DNA of 64,000 nucleotides. It comes from Pseudomonas lini (GTDB lineage Bacteria; Pseudomonadota; Gammaproteobacteria; Pseudomonadales; Pseudomonadaceae). The stretch spans positions 1 to 64,000 of the forward strand of contig NZ_OZ061318.1 in NCBI RefSeq assembly GCF_964063345.1, read 5' to 3'. Below, one piece after another: positions 44,213-53,249 of this stretch. The stretch's first letter is position 1. Each line of letters starts with the position of its first letter. The translations under genes and the position numbers were made by a program. A model generated the notes under the pieces. It was not told the DNA's origin. It saw only the letters and a list, made by a program, of their open reading frames with translations, and searched no databases.

Positions 44213-45232
44213 TTAGTTATTGCTACGTGACAGGAGATCCAGCGCGACATCAATGATCATGTCTTCCTGGCCACCGACCATGCGTCGCTTGCCGAGCTCC
44301 ACAAGGATATCGAGGGTCTTGAGGCCGTACTTGGCGGCGGCGATTTCGGCATGGCGCAGGAAGCTTGAATAGACACCAGCATAACCCAGCGCCAAGGTCT
44401 CGCGATCGACCCGCACCGGACGGTCCTGCAGCGGACGCACGATGTCATCGGCGGCGTCCATTAGCGTGTAAAGATCGGTGCCGTGGTTCCAGCCCAGGCG
44501 CTCGGCGGCCGCGATAAACACTTCCAGCGGCGCGTTACCTGCCCCGGCCCCCATGCCCGCCAAGCTTGCATCGATACGGTCGCAACCTTCTTCGACGGCG
44601 GTGATTGAGTTGGCCACGCCCAGGCTCAAGTTATGATGCGCGTGCATGCCCGTCTCGGTTTCCGGATTGAGCACGGCCTTGAACGCACGGAAGCGATCGC
44701 GGATATCCTGCATGTTCATCGCGCCACCGGAGTCGGCCATGTACACACATGTCGCACCGTAGCTTTCCATCAGTTTGGCCTGAGCAGCCAACTGCTCGGC
44801 TGGGATCATGTGGCTCATCATCAGGAAGCCGACCGTGTCCATGCCCAGCTCCCGGGCGTATTCGATGTGCTGTTTCGAGACATCGGCTTCGGTGCAGTGG
44901 GTGGCGATGCGCACCACTCGGGCACCGGCGTTGTAGGCCGCTTTCAGGTCATGCACCGTGCCAATGCCAGGCAACAATAGCGTAGTGATCTTGGCGTGCT
45001 GGATCACGTCAGCGGCGGCCTCGATGTACTCGAGGTCGGTGTGCTTGCCGAAGCCGTAGTTGAAGCTCGAACCTTGTAGTCCGTCGCCGTGGGCGACCTC
45101 GATCGAATCGACCTTGGCCTTGTCCAGGGCTCGGGCGATGTCCTGCACATTCTGGATAGAGTACTGGTGGCGGACCGCATGGCTACCGTCACGCAGGGTC
45201 ACGTCAGAGATATAAATCTTCTTGTCAGTCAT
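44213..45232 (-). CDS. cmtG: 4-hydroxy-2-oxovalerate aldolase
   Basis: DRE-TIM metallolyase splitting 4-hydroxy-2-oxovalerate into pyruvate and acetaldehyde. Motifs: [15 protein letters not shown] at the N-terminus (metal Asp, catalytic His), [20 protein letters not shown] near residue 195, [20 protein letters not shown] near 230. 339 residues. It starts 3 nt after cmtH with GGAGG 8 nt upstream; in this family the aldolase and dehydrogenase form a complex that channels acetaldehyde. Last gene of the cmt operon. Symbol follows the F1 system. Confidence 0.93.
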   Translation of the reverse strand: MTDKKIYISDVTLRDGSHAVRHQYSIQNVQDIARALDKAKVDSIEVAHGDGLQGSSFNYGFGKHTDLEYIEAAADVIQHAKITTLLLPGIGTVHDLKAAYNAGARVVRIATHCTEADVSKQHIEYARELGMDTVGFLMMSHMIPAEQLAAQAKLMESYGATCVYMADSGGAMNMQDIRDRFRAFKAVLNPETETGMHAHHNLSLGVANSITAVEEGCDRIDASLAGMGAGAGNAPLEVFIAAAERLGWNHGTDLYTLMDAADDIVRPLQDRPVRVDRETLALGYAGVYSSFLRHAEIAAAKYGLKTLDILVELGKRRMVGGQEDMIIDVALDLLSRSNN

Positions 45233-45235
45233 TAC

Positions 45236-46186
45236 TCAGACCTCCGACACGTTGAGGCGGGTTTCGGCAATACGCTCGGCACATGCCATGGCGGCGCTGG
45301 TCATGATGTCCAGGTTACCGGCATAGGCTGGCAGGTAATGCGCAGCACCCTCGACTTCCAGGAAGACCGAGGTTTTCAGACCAGAGCGCAGACCCAGCCC
45401 CGGCACATTCACCGGGGCATCGACTGGAATGACATCGAACTGCACCTTTTGCTTGAGGCGATAACCCGGTACGTAGCTTTGCACCACCTCAACCATCGAC
45501 TGAATGGAACGCTCAATCGCTGCCTGATCGGCCATCTCAGATAGAATGAACACCGTGTCGCGCATGATCAACGGAGGGTCGGCCGGATTGAGAACGATAA
45601 TGGCTTTGCCTTTCGTCGCCCCACCCAGTTTCTCGATGGCCTTGGAGGTGGTTTCAGTGAATTCGTCGATGTTGGCGCGAGTACCCGGCCCAGCCGACTT
45701 GCTGGAGATCGACGCAACGATTTCACCGTAATGCACCTTCGTCACCCGAGAAACGGCAGCAACGATAGGAATCGTAGCCTGACCGCCACAGGTCACCATG
45801 TTGATATTCGGTGCATCCAACTCGTCATCCAGGTTAATCGCCGGTATGACATAGGGTCCAAGTGCCGCCGGGGTCAGGTCGATAACCTTGATGCCGTACT
45901 CCTGCAGCAGTTGGTTATGATGGGCATGGGCACCAGCCGAGGTAGCGTCGAAGACGATCTTGATCTCGGAGAACCCCGGCAGCGCCAGCAGACCTTCAAT
46001 ACCGCCAGAGGTTGTCGCAACGCCCATGCGCTCAGCACGCGCCAGACCATCGGACGTGGGGTCAATACCAACCATCGCGCCCATTTTGATGTGCTGGCCA
46101 TGGCGCAGAACCTTGATCATCAGGTCGGTGCCGATATTGCCCGAGCCGATAATCGCCACCGCAGTTTTCTTGTTCATCTTATTCAT
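45236..46186 (-). CDS. cmtH: acetaldehyde dehydrogenase (acylating)
   Basis: Converts acetaldehyde, NAD and CoA to acetyl-CoA. NAD motif [17 protein letters not shown], active-site Cys in [20 protein letters not shown], and [19 protein letters not shown] at 46186 has AGGAG 8 nt upstream and gives 316 residues; the frame runs open to 46357 without family similarity. It follows the hydratase by 5 nt. The product enters central metabolism directly. Confidence 0.94.
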   Translation of the reverse strand: MNKMNKKTAVAIIGSGNIGTDLMIKVLRHGQHIKMGAMVGIDPTSDGLARAERMGVATTSGGIEGLLALPGFSEIKIVFDATSAGAHAHHNQLLQEYGIKVIDLTPAALGPYVIPAINLDDELDAPNINMVTCGGQATIPIVAAVSRVTKVHYGEIVASISSKSAGPGTRANIDEFTETTSKAIEKLGGATKGKAIIVLNPADPPLIMRDTVFILSEMADQAAIERSIQSMVEVVQSYVPGYRLKQKVQFDVIPVDAPVNVPGLGLRSGLKTSVFLEVEGAAHYLPAYAGNLDIMTSAAMACAERIAETRLNVSEV

Positions 46187-46191
46187 CACAG

Positions 46192-46986
46192 CTACTCCTG
46201 GGAAAAGATGGCACGTACCGGGGTAAAGCCTTCGATACGAGCGGTATAAGTCGTACCAGGAGCAACCGCAGCCATCGGGCCGAGTGCACCAGTTAGAACA
46301 ATATCGCCGGCACGCAGTGGGGTGCCTGCACGCACCATCGTGTCGGCTAGCCAACACGCAGCATGCAGTGGGTTGCCGAGGCAGGCACTACCCTGCCCTT
46401 CGGAAACCAGAGTGTCGCCTGCATGCATCGCCATCTTCATGCCCGCCAGGTCCAACCTCGACAGCTTCATCGGCTGAGTGCCCAGCACAAACAGACCTGA
46501 GGAGGCGTTATCCGCCACGGTATCCACCAGGCGGATATTCCAGCCTTCGATGCGGCTGGCCACGACCTCAATCGACGCCAAGGCATAGGCCGTCGCACCG
46601 ATGATGTCAGCGACGCTGTGCTTCTCGTGGGTAAGGTCACGCTCTAACACCAGGGCGAGCTCCGCCTCAACCTTAGGCTGCAACAGACGCGAGGTTTGAA
46701 TCTCCTCACCGTCGCAAATGCTCATGCTGTCCAGCAGAGTGCCGAAGTCCGGGCTGTCAACTCCGAGTTGGCGCTGCACCGCGAGCGAGGTCAGACCAAT
46801 CTTGCGTCCAACCACCCGACGCCCCTCTGACAGCTGTCGTTCAATGTTGATGCGCTGTACGGCATATGCCGCGTCAATCAGTGCCCGTGGATCCTGTTCA
46901 GTAAAAAACTCGCGCACAGGCGTACATGCCTGGCGCGTTTGCTCCGCCCGCCAAAGCAGGTCGGCGATCGCTTGTTTGTCAGTCAT
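46192..46986 (-). CDS. cmtF: 2-hydroxypenta-2,4-dienoate hydratase
   Basis: Hydrates 2-hydroxypenta-2,4-dienoate to 4-hydroxy-2-oxovalerate. Family features (MhpD/BphE fold): [19 protein letters not shown] near residue 57, [17 protein letters not shown] near 100 (metal-binding Glu residues), and [20 protein letters not shown] near 215. 264 residues from ATG 46986 (GAGG 6 nt upstream). It starts 8 nt after the hydrolase stop. Confidence 0.93.
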   Translation of the reverse strand: MTDKQAIADLLWRAEQTRQACTPVREFFTEQDPRALIDAAYAVQRINIERQLSEGRRVVGRKIGLTSLAVQRQLGVDSPDFGTLLDSMSICDGEEIQTSRLLQPKVEAELALVLERDLTHEKHSVADIIGATAYALASIEVVASRIEGWNIRLVDTVADNASSGLFVLGTQPMKLSRLDLAGMKMAMHAGDTLVSEGQGSACLGNPLHAACWLADTMVRAGTPLRAGDIVLTGALGPMAAVAPGTTYTARIEGFTPVRAIFSQE

Positions 46987-46994
46987 GTCACACC

Positions 46995-47861
46995 TCACGC
47001 CACGCTACCGTCTGTGAAGAATTTCGTGGCCACCGCGTTGAACTCCTCAGGCTGCTCGTACTGTGGCCAATGCGCAGCTAGCCCCTTCATGACATACAAC
47101 AGGCTACCTTCGACACGAGCATGGGCGGCCTTGACCGTTTCCATGTCGTGGATAGGGTTGTCTTCGGTCCACAGGAACAACGTGCCTTGCGGCAGTTTTT
47201 CCAGCGGGATGAGGTAGTCATCGTGATGGGCCAGGATCTCGTTCAAGCGTGGAAGCACCGCACGACTGGCTGGCTGCAGGTAAATCCCCAGACGCAGGTT
47301 GATTAATTCGTCGTTGACCATGTGATGGTTGTCAGGGTGCATCAGCCAGTGCAGGCGCGCCTGAACCGACTCATAGCTCGGTACGTTATCGATGTTGCGC
47401 TTGTTCAACTCGATAAAGTGCTTGAGATCCTGTCGTCCTTTCTCAGTCACAATCGGCAGACCGCCTGCCGTATTAAGCATCAAGCGATCGACCCGTTCTG
47501 GCCACCGCACCGCAAACAGTGCAGATACCCAGCCTCCAAGGGATTCACCCGACAGATGTGCTTTGGCAATCCCCATGGCATCCATCAGCTCACCCAACTG
47601 CTCAGCCAACATCATCGGCGTGTATTCGCAGTCAGGCTTACTCGACAAGCCATGTCCTACATAATCAAACGCAATTACGTGGAAATGCTTGGACAGAGGA
47701 ATAAGGTTCTTGGCATAGGCTTCAAAATGACCATTAATTCCATGTTGAAATATAATGGCGTGGTCATTATGAGCACCCGCTTCTGCCACTCGAATAGTTC
47801 CAAAGTTGCGGGTTTTTACATATCGAATTTCAACACCTAAAAAATCTAGCCACAAACTCAT
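46995..47861 (-). CDS. cmtE: 2-hydroxy-6-oxo-7-methylocta-2,4-dienoate hydrolase
   Basis: C-C bond hydrolase of the alpha/beta fold that splits the decarboxylated ring-cleavage product into isobutyrate and 2-hydroxypenta-2,4-dienoate. IIFQHGINGHFEAYAKNL carries the oxyanion region, AHLSGESLGGWVSALFA the nucleophile Ser, LWTEDNPIHDMETVK the acid, and KGLAAHWPQYEQPEEF the His. 288 residues from ATG 47861 with AGGAG at 6 nt. It restarts the operon after cymR. Confidence 0.92.
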   Translation of the reverse strand: MSLWLDFLGVEIRYVKTRNFGTIRVAEAGAHNDHAIIFQHGINGHFEAYAKNLIPLSKHFHVIAFDYVGHGLSSKPDCEYTPMMLAEQLGELMDAMGIAKAHLSGESLGGWVSALFAVRWPERVDRLMLNTAGGLPIVTEKGRQDLKHFIELNKRNIDNVPSYESVQARLHWLMHPDNHHMVNDELINLRLGIYLQPASRAVLPRLNEILAHHDDYLIPLEKLPQGTLFLWTEDNPIHDMETVKAAHARVEGSLLYVMKGLAAHWPQYEQPEEFNAVATKFFTDGSVA

Positions 47862-47883
47862 AATCAACTCCTTATATTTATAT

Positions 47884-47898
47884 TTCTTAAATTAAGAA
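47884..47898. repeat. 15-nt palindrome in the cymR-cmtE gap
   Basis: TTCTTAA-A-TTAAGAA, in the 101-nt gap before cmtE and 22 nt from the start codon. It could be an operator or an RNA hairpin near the ribosome site; unlike the CymR box in sequence. Confidence 0.5.
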
Positions 47899-47962
47899 CG
47901 AGCGAGCACCCCACAACCATGTGGTTCCAACCTCCAGCAATAAACTCTTTTGTTATTTCAGA

Positions 47963-48595
47963 CTATTTTACAGATGCAATCTGCTGATGGGCAATAATTC
48001 TCCACTCGGATATCACCTGTGCATTATGCTCAGGGTCTTCCTGGATCATGGCACGCATCGCGAGTCCACGATAAATTGCATAATTCATCCAGACGATATT
48101 TTTGGCCCGCTCCGGATCAACACCAAACTTAATTAGTACTTCAATCCAACCCTGTTCAAGGGGAAGGCGATGAATTCGCGACAGTTCTTGTACGGTCTTC
48201 CGAAGTTCAGGATCTGCATCCCCCATATTCAGTAAGTCCAGGGCAATCGCAAAATTGGGTCCCATAAAAAACCCCTCGGCCTCTTCAAAGAGCAGGTCCA
48301 GGGGGTCGTCGCCTGGGCGGAGCATTTGTATGCGACTCATACTGGAAGCAGTTGAGTCTGCATACACCCGTTCAAGCACAGCCAACAGCAAACTGCTCTT
48401 AGTCGGAAAATGATGGGTTTGCGCGCCCCTGGACACTTGCGCCGCATCGGCAACATCGCTCACGCGAAAGCTTGCATACCCTCTGCTAAGGAGCAACTCC
48501 ACTGCAGCATTCAGGATTTTTTCCCGAGTTGCGTCTCTACGCTCAGCCTGGGTACGGCGCGTAATCTTTGTCGGTACGGTGGAAGTCGAATGCAT
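47963..48595 (-). CDS. cymR: TetR-family repressor, CymR homologue
   Basis: Repressor of the cym and cmt operons, released by p-cumate (knowledge from F1). The N-terminal helix-turn-helix (TRRTQAERRDATREKILNAA, FRVSDVADAAQVSRGAQTHH) closely follows CymR of F1 (RRTQAER, SRGAQ.HHFPTK). The C-terminal half has the matching FEEAEGFFM and LDLLNMGDADPELRKTVQ pattern. 210 residues from ATG 48595; a start at 48643 is also open. It lies inside the cmt operon between cmtD and cmtE, so it may be co-transcribed with its target genes. Two matching operators are present at 44025 and 54516. Confidence 0.88.
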   Translation of the reverse strand: MHSTSTVPTKITRRTQAERRDATREKILNAAVELLLSRGYASFRVSDVADAAQVSRGAQTHHFPTKSSLLLAVLERVYADSTASSMSRIQMLRPGDDPLDLLFEEAEGFFMGPNFAIALDLLNMGDADPELRKTVQELSRIHRLPLEQGWIEVLIKFGVDPERAKNIVWMNYAIYRGLAMRAMIQEDPEHNAQVISEWRIIAHQQIASVK

Positions 48596-48610
48596 GGCAA
48601 ATAGCTCTTT

Positions 48611-48624
48611 AACAGAAAACTGTT
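48611..48624. promoter_or_regulatory. palindrome upstream of cymR
   Basis: AACAG-AAAA-CTGTT in the 78-nt gap between cmtD and cymR, 16 nt before the start. The arms recall the outer part of the CymR box but spacing differs; an autoregulatory site is possible, unproven. Confidence 0.35.
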
Positions 48625-48673
48625 GATTATGGTCGAGTCTCACACAAACACGAAGCTCATCGGCCAGTTCTGC

Positions 48674-49384
48674 TTAGTCTGTCTGAACAACCTGCCGCCA
48701 ATCCGTTGCAGGATCGGCTTGCTCCTGATCGCCAAACGTCAGATGTGTCCATAGTCTCTCGAATACCTGGCCCGTGCTAACCTGCCTGGCCCGCACCTCG
48801 TCAGGCGAAAGCAGCCCGGCATTGACGTCCTGGATCATTGAGCGAAGAGTGCATTCGATACGAGCAGCATCCTCCAAACACCAGGCAATTCCGACGGCAA
48901 CATCCAGTGTTGGTCCGACAGTGACAGCACCATTGGCTCGCATCACCAATGCATTGGCCTCACCCAATGTCTCAGCCAATTGTTTTGCCAAACCATCATC
49001 ACGTAGCAAACGCGGGTCATCCCAATAACGACAGTCCGCAGTGAAGGCTCCGACACCATGCCTAGGGCTGGGTACCTGCCCAAGAGTGGATAGCGCCATG
49101 GTGTAGTGGGGCATAATCCTGCATATCCCACCCACCTCTGGGCGTCGCGCATAAACCTGCTGGTGGATGCGCACCTCTCCTAGTACACCAGGCGGCAACG
49201 GCTCATCGATTGAAACCACTGTTCCGGACTGCAGTCCGATGGACCCCATTGGTTGCGCCGCACAGACCAGAAAGTGCCTCTCATCAATCCGTGCACTGCA
49301 ATGCCCCCACGCCTGAACCAAGCCATGTCTGGCCAGTGCTCTAGCAGCAACACGTACATATCGTTCAAGTGCTGCCTGGCTCAT
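48674..49384 (-). CDS. cmtD: 2-hydroxy-3-carboxy-6-oxo-7-methylocta-2,4-dienoate decarboxylase
   Basis: Class II aldolase/adducin-fold protein, 236 residues, that removes the ring carboxylate after meta cleavage. Typical segments: ARHGLVQAWGHCSARIDERH near the N-terminus (metal His region), PHYTMALSTLG in the middle, LVMRANGAVTVGPTLDVAVG near residue 160. ATG at 49384 overlaps the cmtAd stop (ATGA) and has GGAG 7 nt upstream. Identification rests on the fold and on its place in a complete cmt set. Confidence 0.87.
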   Translation of the reverse strand: MSQAALERYVRVAARALARHGLVQAWGHCSARIDERHFLVCAAQPMGSIGLQSGTVVSIDEPLPPGVLGEVRIHQQVYARRPEVGGICRIMPHYTMALSTLGQVPSPRHGVGAFTADCRYWDDPRLLRDDGLAKQLAETLGEANALVMRANGAVTVGPTLDVAVGIAWCLEDAARIECTLRSMIQDVNAGLLSPDEVRARQVSTGQVFERLWTHLTFGDQEQADPATDWRQVVQTD

Positions 49385-49770
49385 TTCAGTTCTCCAACCA
49401 ATGGACGAACGCCCGTCACCCACACGCTGCCATCCCGTACCTCAACACCCCATGTACGCAGAGGATGCGTACATGGCATGGCACAGGCCTCTCCGGTGCG
49501 TACATCGAAACGACCGAAGTGCCAAGTGCATTCGACTTCCGTCCCTTCCAGCATACCGTCTTCAGATAGAGACGCTTCACCATGGGAGCAGGTGTCGTCA
49601 GTGACATAAAACTCACCGTTGACGTTATAAACCGCCAGCTTGTGCCCTGAGGGCAGCAGTGCCGGATAGATATCGCCGGGGGCTACATCGTCCGTGACAC
49701 AGACAGCGACCGGAAACTGATGTCCGGCCACATCATCAATGGCAACGACTTCGATAAGTTGAGCACTCAT
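49381..49770 (-). CDS. cmtAd: p-cumate 2,3-dioxygenase, Rieske ferredoxin
   Basis: Small Rieske ferredoxin (129 residues) that carries electrons from CmtAa to the oxygenase. The 2Fe-2S ligands are in DDTCSHGEASLS (C-x-H) and VECTWHFGRFDVRTG (C-x2-H). It overlaps cmtB upstream and cmtD downstream by 4 nt each. The position after cmtB, not after cmtAc, differs from the F1 order as I recall it. Confidence 0.92.
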   Translation of the reverse strand: MSAQLIEVVAIDDVAGHQFPVAVCVTDDVAPGDIYPALLPSGHKLAVYNVNGEFYVTDDTCSHGEASLSEDGMLEGTEVECTWHFGRFDVRTGEACAMPCTHPLRTWGVEVRDGSVWVTGVRPLVGELK

Positions 49771-50543
49771 TGCATGCTGCTCCCACCGTTAACGCTGATA
49801 ACCTGTCCAGTCACGAAGCTGGATTCGGGCAGCGCCAAGTAGTGAACCATTGACGCTACTTCATCTATTTCAGCGGCCCTTCCCATAGGAATCACGTCAA
49901 TGAAACGCTGCGCCAGATCGGGTTGGGTTTCGATGAAGTGGATGAGTTGCGGCGTTGCCACCGCGCAAGGCGCCACTGTGTTAAAGGTTACGCCACTGGT
50001 GGCAAACTCACGAGCCAGCCCGGAAGTCAGTGCATGCACGCCACCTTTAGCGGCGTTGTAGGCAGCATGATCCCAGAGACCGTTGCGCACTGAATCCGCG
50101 CCGAGATTGATGACACGGCCGTAACCGGCCTCCAGCATTTCGGGCAGGAAGGCACGGGTACACCACAGCACGGTCCACAGGTTACGATCCACGGTAGCCT
50201 TGAGTGTTTCTGCAGTGTGGTCGAGGAAAGGGCGGATCACCCCACCCCCCGCGCAGTTGATCAGTATCTGTACCTTTCCAAAGCGCTCACGCGATTGCGT
50301 TTGCAATTGCGCCACCACATCCTCGCGGGACAGGTCACCAGGGCAACTGATCACGCTGACCGGAAATTCTTGCTTGAGGGCATGTTCAACACCGAGCAGC
50401 GCATCGACATCGAGGTCCGAGAGCACCAAATCAGCCCCACTGGCAGCCAGCCTGCGGGCAATACCAAGACCTATACCCCGCGCTGCGCCGGTGACGACTG
50501 CCACCTGCCCGGCCAGTGGAGTAACTACTGACATCGTGTTCAT
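49767..50543 (-). CDS. cmtB: 2,3-dihydroxy-2,3-dihydro-p-cumate dehydrogenase (SDR)
   Basis: Rearomatises the cis-dihydrodiol made by the dioxygenase. 258-residue SDR: VVTGAARGIGLGIARRL, VLSDLDVD, NCAGGGVIRPF, catalytic Ser/Tyr/Lys in INLGADSVRNGLWDHAAYNA followed by AKGG, and C-terminal VTGQVISVNGGSSM. ATG at 50543 (GAGG 8 nt upstream) overlaps the cmtC stop. Confidence 0.92.
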   Translation of the reverse strand: MNTMSVVTPLAGQVAVVTGAARGIGLGIARRLAASGADLVLSDLDVDALLGVEHALKQEFPVSVISCPGDLSREDVVAQLQTQSRERFGKVQILINCAGGGVIRPFLDHTAETLKATVDRNLWTVLWCTRAFLPEMLEAGYGRVINLGADSVRNGLWDHAAYNAAKGGVHALTSGLAREFATSGVTFNTVAPCAVATPQLIHFIETQPDLAQRFIDVIPMGRAAEIDEVASMVHYLALPESSFVTGQVISVNGGSSMQ

Positions 50544-51439
50544 GAGCTCACCTCGATAACACCGCTCTTGCCAAATTCAGGATGCGGTACTGCCCCCCAG
50601 GTATCCAGAGACTCCGGCACGGCCTCAAGCATCCGCGGCTCTCGTGCCCCAACCTCGGGAAACTCCTCCATGCCGAAGCTATATTCCAAGGTCATGCCGT
50701 CTGGATCTTGAAAGTAGATGAATACGCTATTAGACGGCGGATGCCGTCCAGGGCCATAAACGATCTGCACGTTGTTCTTTTTCATGCGATACAGGGCTCG
50801 ACCAATATCGTCGATATCGGTCACCATGAAGTTCACATGATGCAACTGATTCTCCTTGGCCGGTCCCACTGCAAAGGTATGGTGGAGCGGGTTAGGATGG
50901 CAGCGCATGAAGGAAATTCGGTCTTCGATCAAATCGGAAACCTTGAAGTTGAAGTCCTGAATGAAGGCGTCGCAGGCCTTCTCGAACTCTACAGCGCCGA
51001 TCACCACATGCCCAACGCGCGCAATGTTGGCAACCGTCGGTAGAAACGGCTTGGCCATTTGGGTGGACTTACTGAACATCTCCAACTGAAGCAGGCTGTG
51101 CCGCTCGCGTAGACGAAAGCTACGGCCTTGCTTAAGCAGCGTAGTTTCATCCTTCGACACCCAGGCCGGTTTGTAGCCAAGCTCCTGGAAGTGAGTAAAT
51201 GCGGCCTCCACATCATCGTCGCTTTCCAGCTCGAATCCCACACGCTTGACACCACGTTCCGGCGCAGCGTGAAGCACAATGTTATGGTGGTCGCGACTAC
51301 AACGCAGATAGGCGATCTCATCATTGTGTTCTGAGACCTCAAGCCCCAGCAGCGTCTTGTAGAACTCCAACGAGCGAGGCAGATCTGTCACGTTCAGTGC
51401 GACATATGCAAGCTTGCGGTACCGGAATGGAAAATTCAT
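50540..51439 (-). CDS. cmtC: 2,3-dihydroxy-p-cumate dioxygenase (extradiol, VOC type)
   Basis: Type I extradiol dioxygenase of the vicinal-oxygen-chelate fold; two VOC domains (start LAYVALNVTDLPRSLEFYKT; second domain ARVGHVVIGAVEFEKACDAF). The Fe(II) ligands are probably the His of VGHVVIG, the His of QLHHVNFMV and the Glu of GMTLEYSFG. 299 residues from ATG 51439 with GGGGG 7 nt upstream. It opens the ring of 2,3-dihydroxy-p-cumate. Unrelated in fold to the class III enzyme at 9.3 kb. Confidence 0.92.
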   Translation of the reverse strand: MNFPFRYRKLAYVALNVTDLPRSLEFYKTLLGLEVSEHNDEIAYLRCSRDHHNIVLHAAPERGVKRVGFELESDDDVEAAFTHFQELGYKPAWVSKDETTLLKQGRSFRLRERHSLLQLEMFSKSTQMAKPFLPTVANIARVGHVVIGAVEFEKACDAFIQDFNFKVSDLIEDRISFMRCHPNPLHHTFAVGPAKENQLHHVNFMVTDIDDIGRALYRMKKNNVQIVYGPGRHPPSNSVFIYFQDPDGMTLEYSFGMEEFPEVGAREPRMLEAVPESLDTWGAVPHPEFGKSGVIEVSS

Positions 51440-51452
51440 ATTCAAGCCCCCA

Positions 51453-51941
51453 TTACAGAATGATACTTACGCGACCATGAGGACGCAGATTCTCAAGATC
51501 GAGTTGGCACCGCTTTTCAAGAATCCGCAGCTGACCATCCACCTTCACCAGACGGTAATAACTAGTGCCCACATAGGTATCGGTGAAGCCACCCTTTATC
51601 CGGAAGGTGACGAATGCGGCGCGAGCCAGGATCTCTCCATTGCCCGCATGCTCGAACATCACGTTGCTGACCAGGTGGCGGGTGCGCGAGCGTGGCCATT
51701 CCGCATGTGCGGTTTTTTTCATGAGCCGAATCACACGCTCATTCAAACGGGCCCAATCGTCAGCGATGTAGAACAGACTCTTTTCCGGATCGGCATCACG
51801 TGGCAGATCGGCCGATGGCACCAGATATCGGCCGTCATTGGTAAATAGTGCGAGCCACTCCTTCAGCTTCCAGCTGTCGAGTAGGTCGGCTTCGGTGTAG
51901 AAAAAATCTTCAATATCGCTGCGTGTAATTGAGTTGGTCAT
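51453..51941 (-). CDS. cmtAc: p-cumate 2,3-dioxygenase, small (beta) subunit
   Basis: Ring-hydroxylating dioxygenase beta subunit, 162 residues, cone-shaped NTF2 fold: ITRSDIEDFFYTEADLLDSW, LALFTNDGRYLVPSADLP, and the C-terminal RILEKRCQLDLENLRPHGRV. ATG at 51941 has AGGA 7 nt upstream, 2 nt after the cmtAb stop, consistent with coupled translation of the two subunits. Confidence 0.93.
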   Translation of the reverse strand: MTNSITRSDIEDFFYTEADLLDSWKLKEWLALFTNDGRYLVPSADLPRDADPEKSLFYIADDWARLNERVIRLMKKTAHAEWPRSRTRHLVSNVMFEHAGNGEILARAAFVTFRIKGGFTDTYVGTSYYRLVKVDGQLRILEKRCQLDLENLRPHGRVSIIL

Positions 51942-51943
51942 GT

Positions 51944-53221
51944 TCAATCCTCAGCCTCATCGCTTACGCGCATTTGTTCGTTCCAGCGAGTCCAAAACAC
52001 ACGCATCTGCTGCTCGTCGTCGTATGCCGGCTGCTCTTTGTGCATCCCCTTTGAGATGTCATTCCATTGTGCCAACCGATAGTTTTGGAAGCCCTTCTGA
52101 CAAGCCTCCAGAGCCTCGACATCGTCCGGTGTGGCAAAGCCTCCTGGGCCGAGGAATTCGAGGAAGTTGTACAAGCGATACTTACGCGCACGTTCTGTCT
52201 CTTCACGAGGAGCCAGAGCCCAGCCATTGATCAGCATGTAGTCCGGTGCTTCCGGATAGAAGGTACGTACCGTGACAGCCATAATGTCATTGATTACAAG
52301 GTTCGGATAAATCAGCAGGTTGCGGTTCTTGCGCGCCATACGCTCAGCCAACTCCTCACCGTGCAACTCGACGAGACGGGCATAAAGCTCGTCCATCTCA
52401 CGCTTTCCTTCCTCGCCGAACAGAGGGATCCACTGCGCTATCGGACGCCCCCAAGGTGCACTGTATTCCAGCACCGCGTGCCCATTGCCCAAGTCCAGAC
52501 TGCGCCCCGCAAGAGGTTCTGGATTTAAGCCTCCGTTGGTGTTCTTGATGTAGTCGAAGTAGCTGGCATGAGTGGTGACGGCGTGATAGCCGTCCACACT
52601 GTTTTCCACCAACAGTTTCCAGTTGGCGCGGATGGAGTACTCCTGAGAGCCGCTGACGATTGCCATGCCACTTTCCGACTGTTTGGAAATCAGCTCTAGA
52701 TAGTCTTTGGCGTCAGCCAGATAGTCTGGCAGTGAAATAATGTCTGGATCAAAGCTGATAAAGCAAAAACCAGCGAATACATCAAAACGCGGCACGGCTG
52801 TCAGGTTGTTGCAGTCGCTTTTTTTGCAGGCATCACTGTAATGCTCGGCACCAGCCTGGCTTTTCAGCTGGCCGTTATTGCCAAAGATCCAGCCATGGTA
52901 GAAGCATTGGAAGTTCTTGGCATTGCCTGAAGGCTCACGACAAACGGTTGCCCCTCGGTGCGGACAAACGTTTAAAAAAGCATTGAGCTCACCCTTGGAA
53001 TCCCGGGTGAAGAGAATGTTGCGGCGAGCTACGGTACGCGTAACAAAGTCACCAGGCTTGCTTAACTCCGACACATGACCGAGGTACAGCCAACATTTAT
53101 CAAATATCTGCTCATACTCTCGCTCCAGGAGGTCGGGCCTGACAAAGGTAGAGCGCGAGACTTTGAATACCGAACTTTCCTTATCAACATCAAGAAATTG
53201 TTCATTTATTGTTGTTTTCAT
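51944..53221 (-). CDS. cmtAb: p-cumate 2,3-dioxygenase, large (alpha) subunit
   Basis: Catalytic Rieske oxygenase subunit, 425 residues. The Rieske 2Fe-2S site is [13 protein letters not shown] plus [12 protein letters not shown] (residues about 85-120). The mononuclear iron site is [20 protein letters not shown] (two His) with a downstream Asp. It adds O2 to p-cumate to form the cis-2,3-dihydrodiol. GAGGA lies before the ATG. Order reductase-large-small is that of cmtAaAbAc in F1. Confidence 0.94.
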   Translation of the reverse strand: MKTTINEQFLDVDKESSVFKVSRSTFVRPDLLEREYEQIFDKCWLYLGHVSELSKPGDFVTRTVARRNILFTRDSKGELNAFLNVCPHRGATVCREPSGNAKNFQCFYHGWIFGNNGQLKSQAGAEHYSDACKKSDCNNLTAVPRFDVFAGFCFISFDPDIISLPDYLADAKDYLELISKQSESGMAIVSGSQEYSIRANWKLLVENSVDGYHAVTTHASYFDYIKNTNGGLNPEPLAGRSLDLGNGHAVLEYSAPWGRPIAQWIPLFGEEGKREMDELYARLVELHGEELAERMARKNRNLLIYPNLVINDIMAVTVRTFYPEAPDYMLINGWALAPREETERARKYRLYNFLEFLGPGGFATPDDVEALEACQKGFQNYRLAQWNDISKGMHKEQPAYDDEQQMRVFWTRWNEQMRVSDEAED

Positions 53222-53249
53222 AGATTCCTCAGAGACTCAAAAACGTTTG

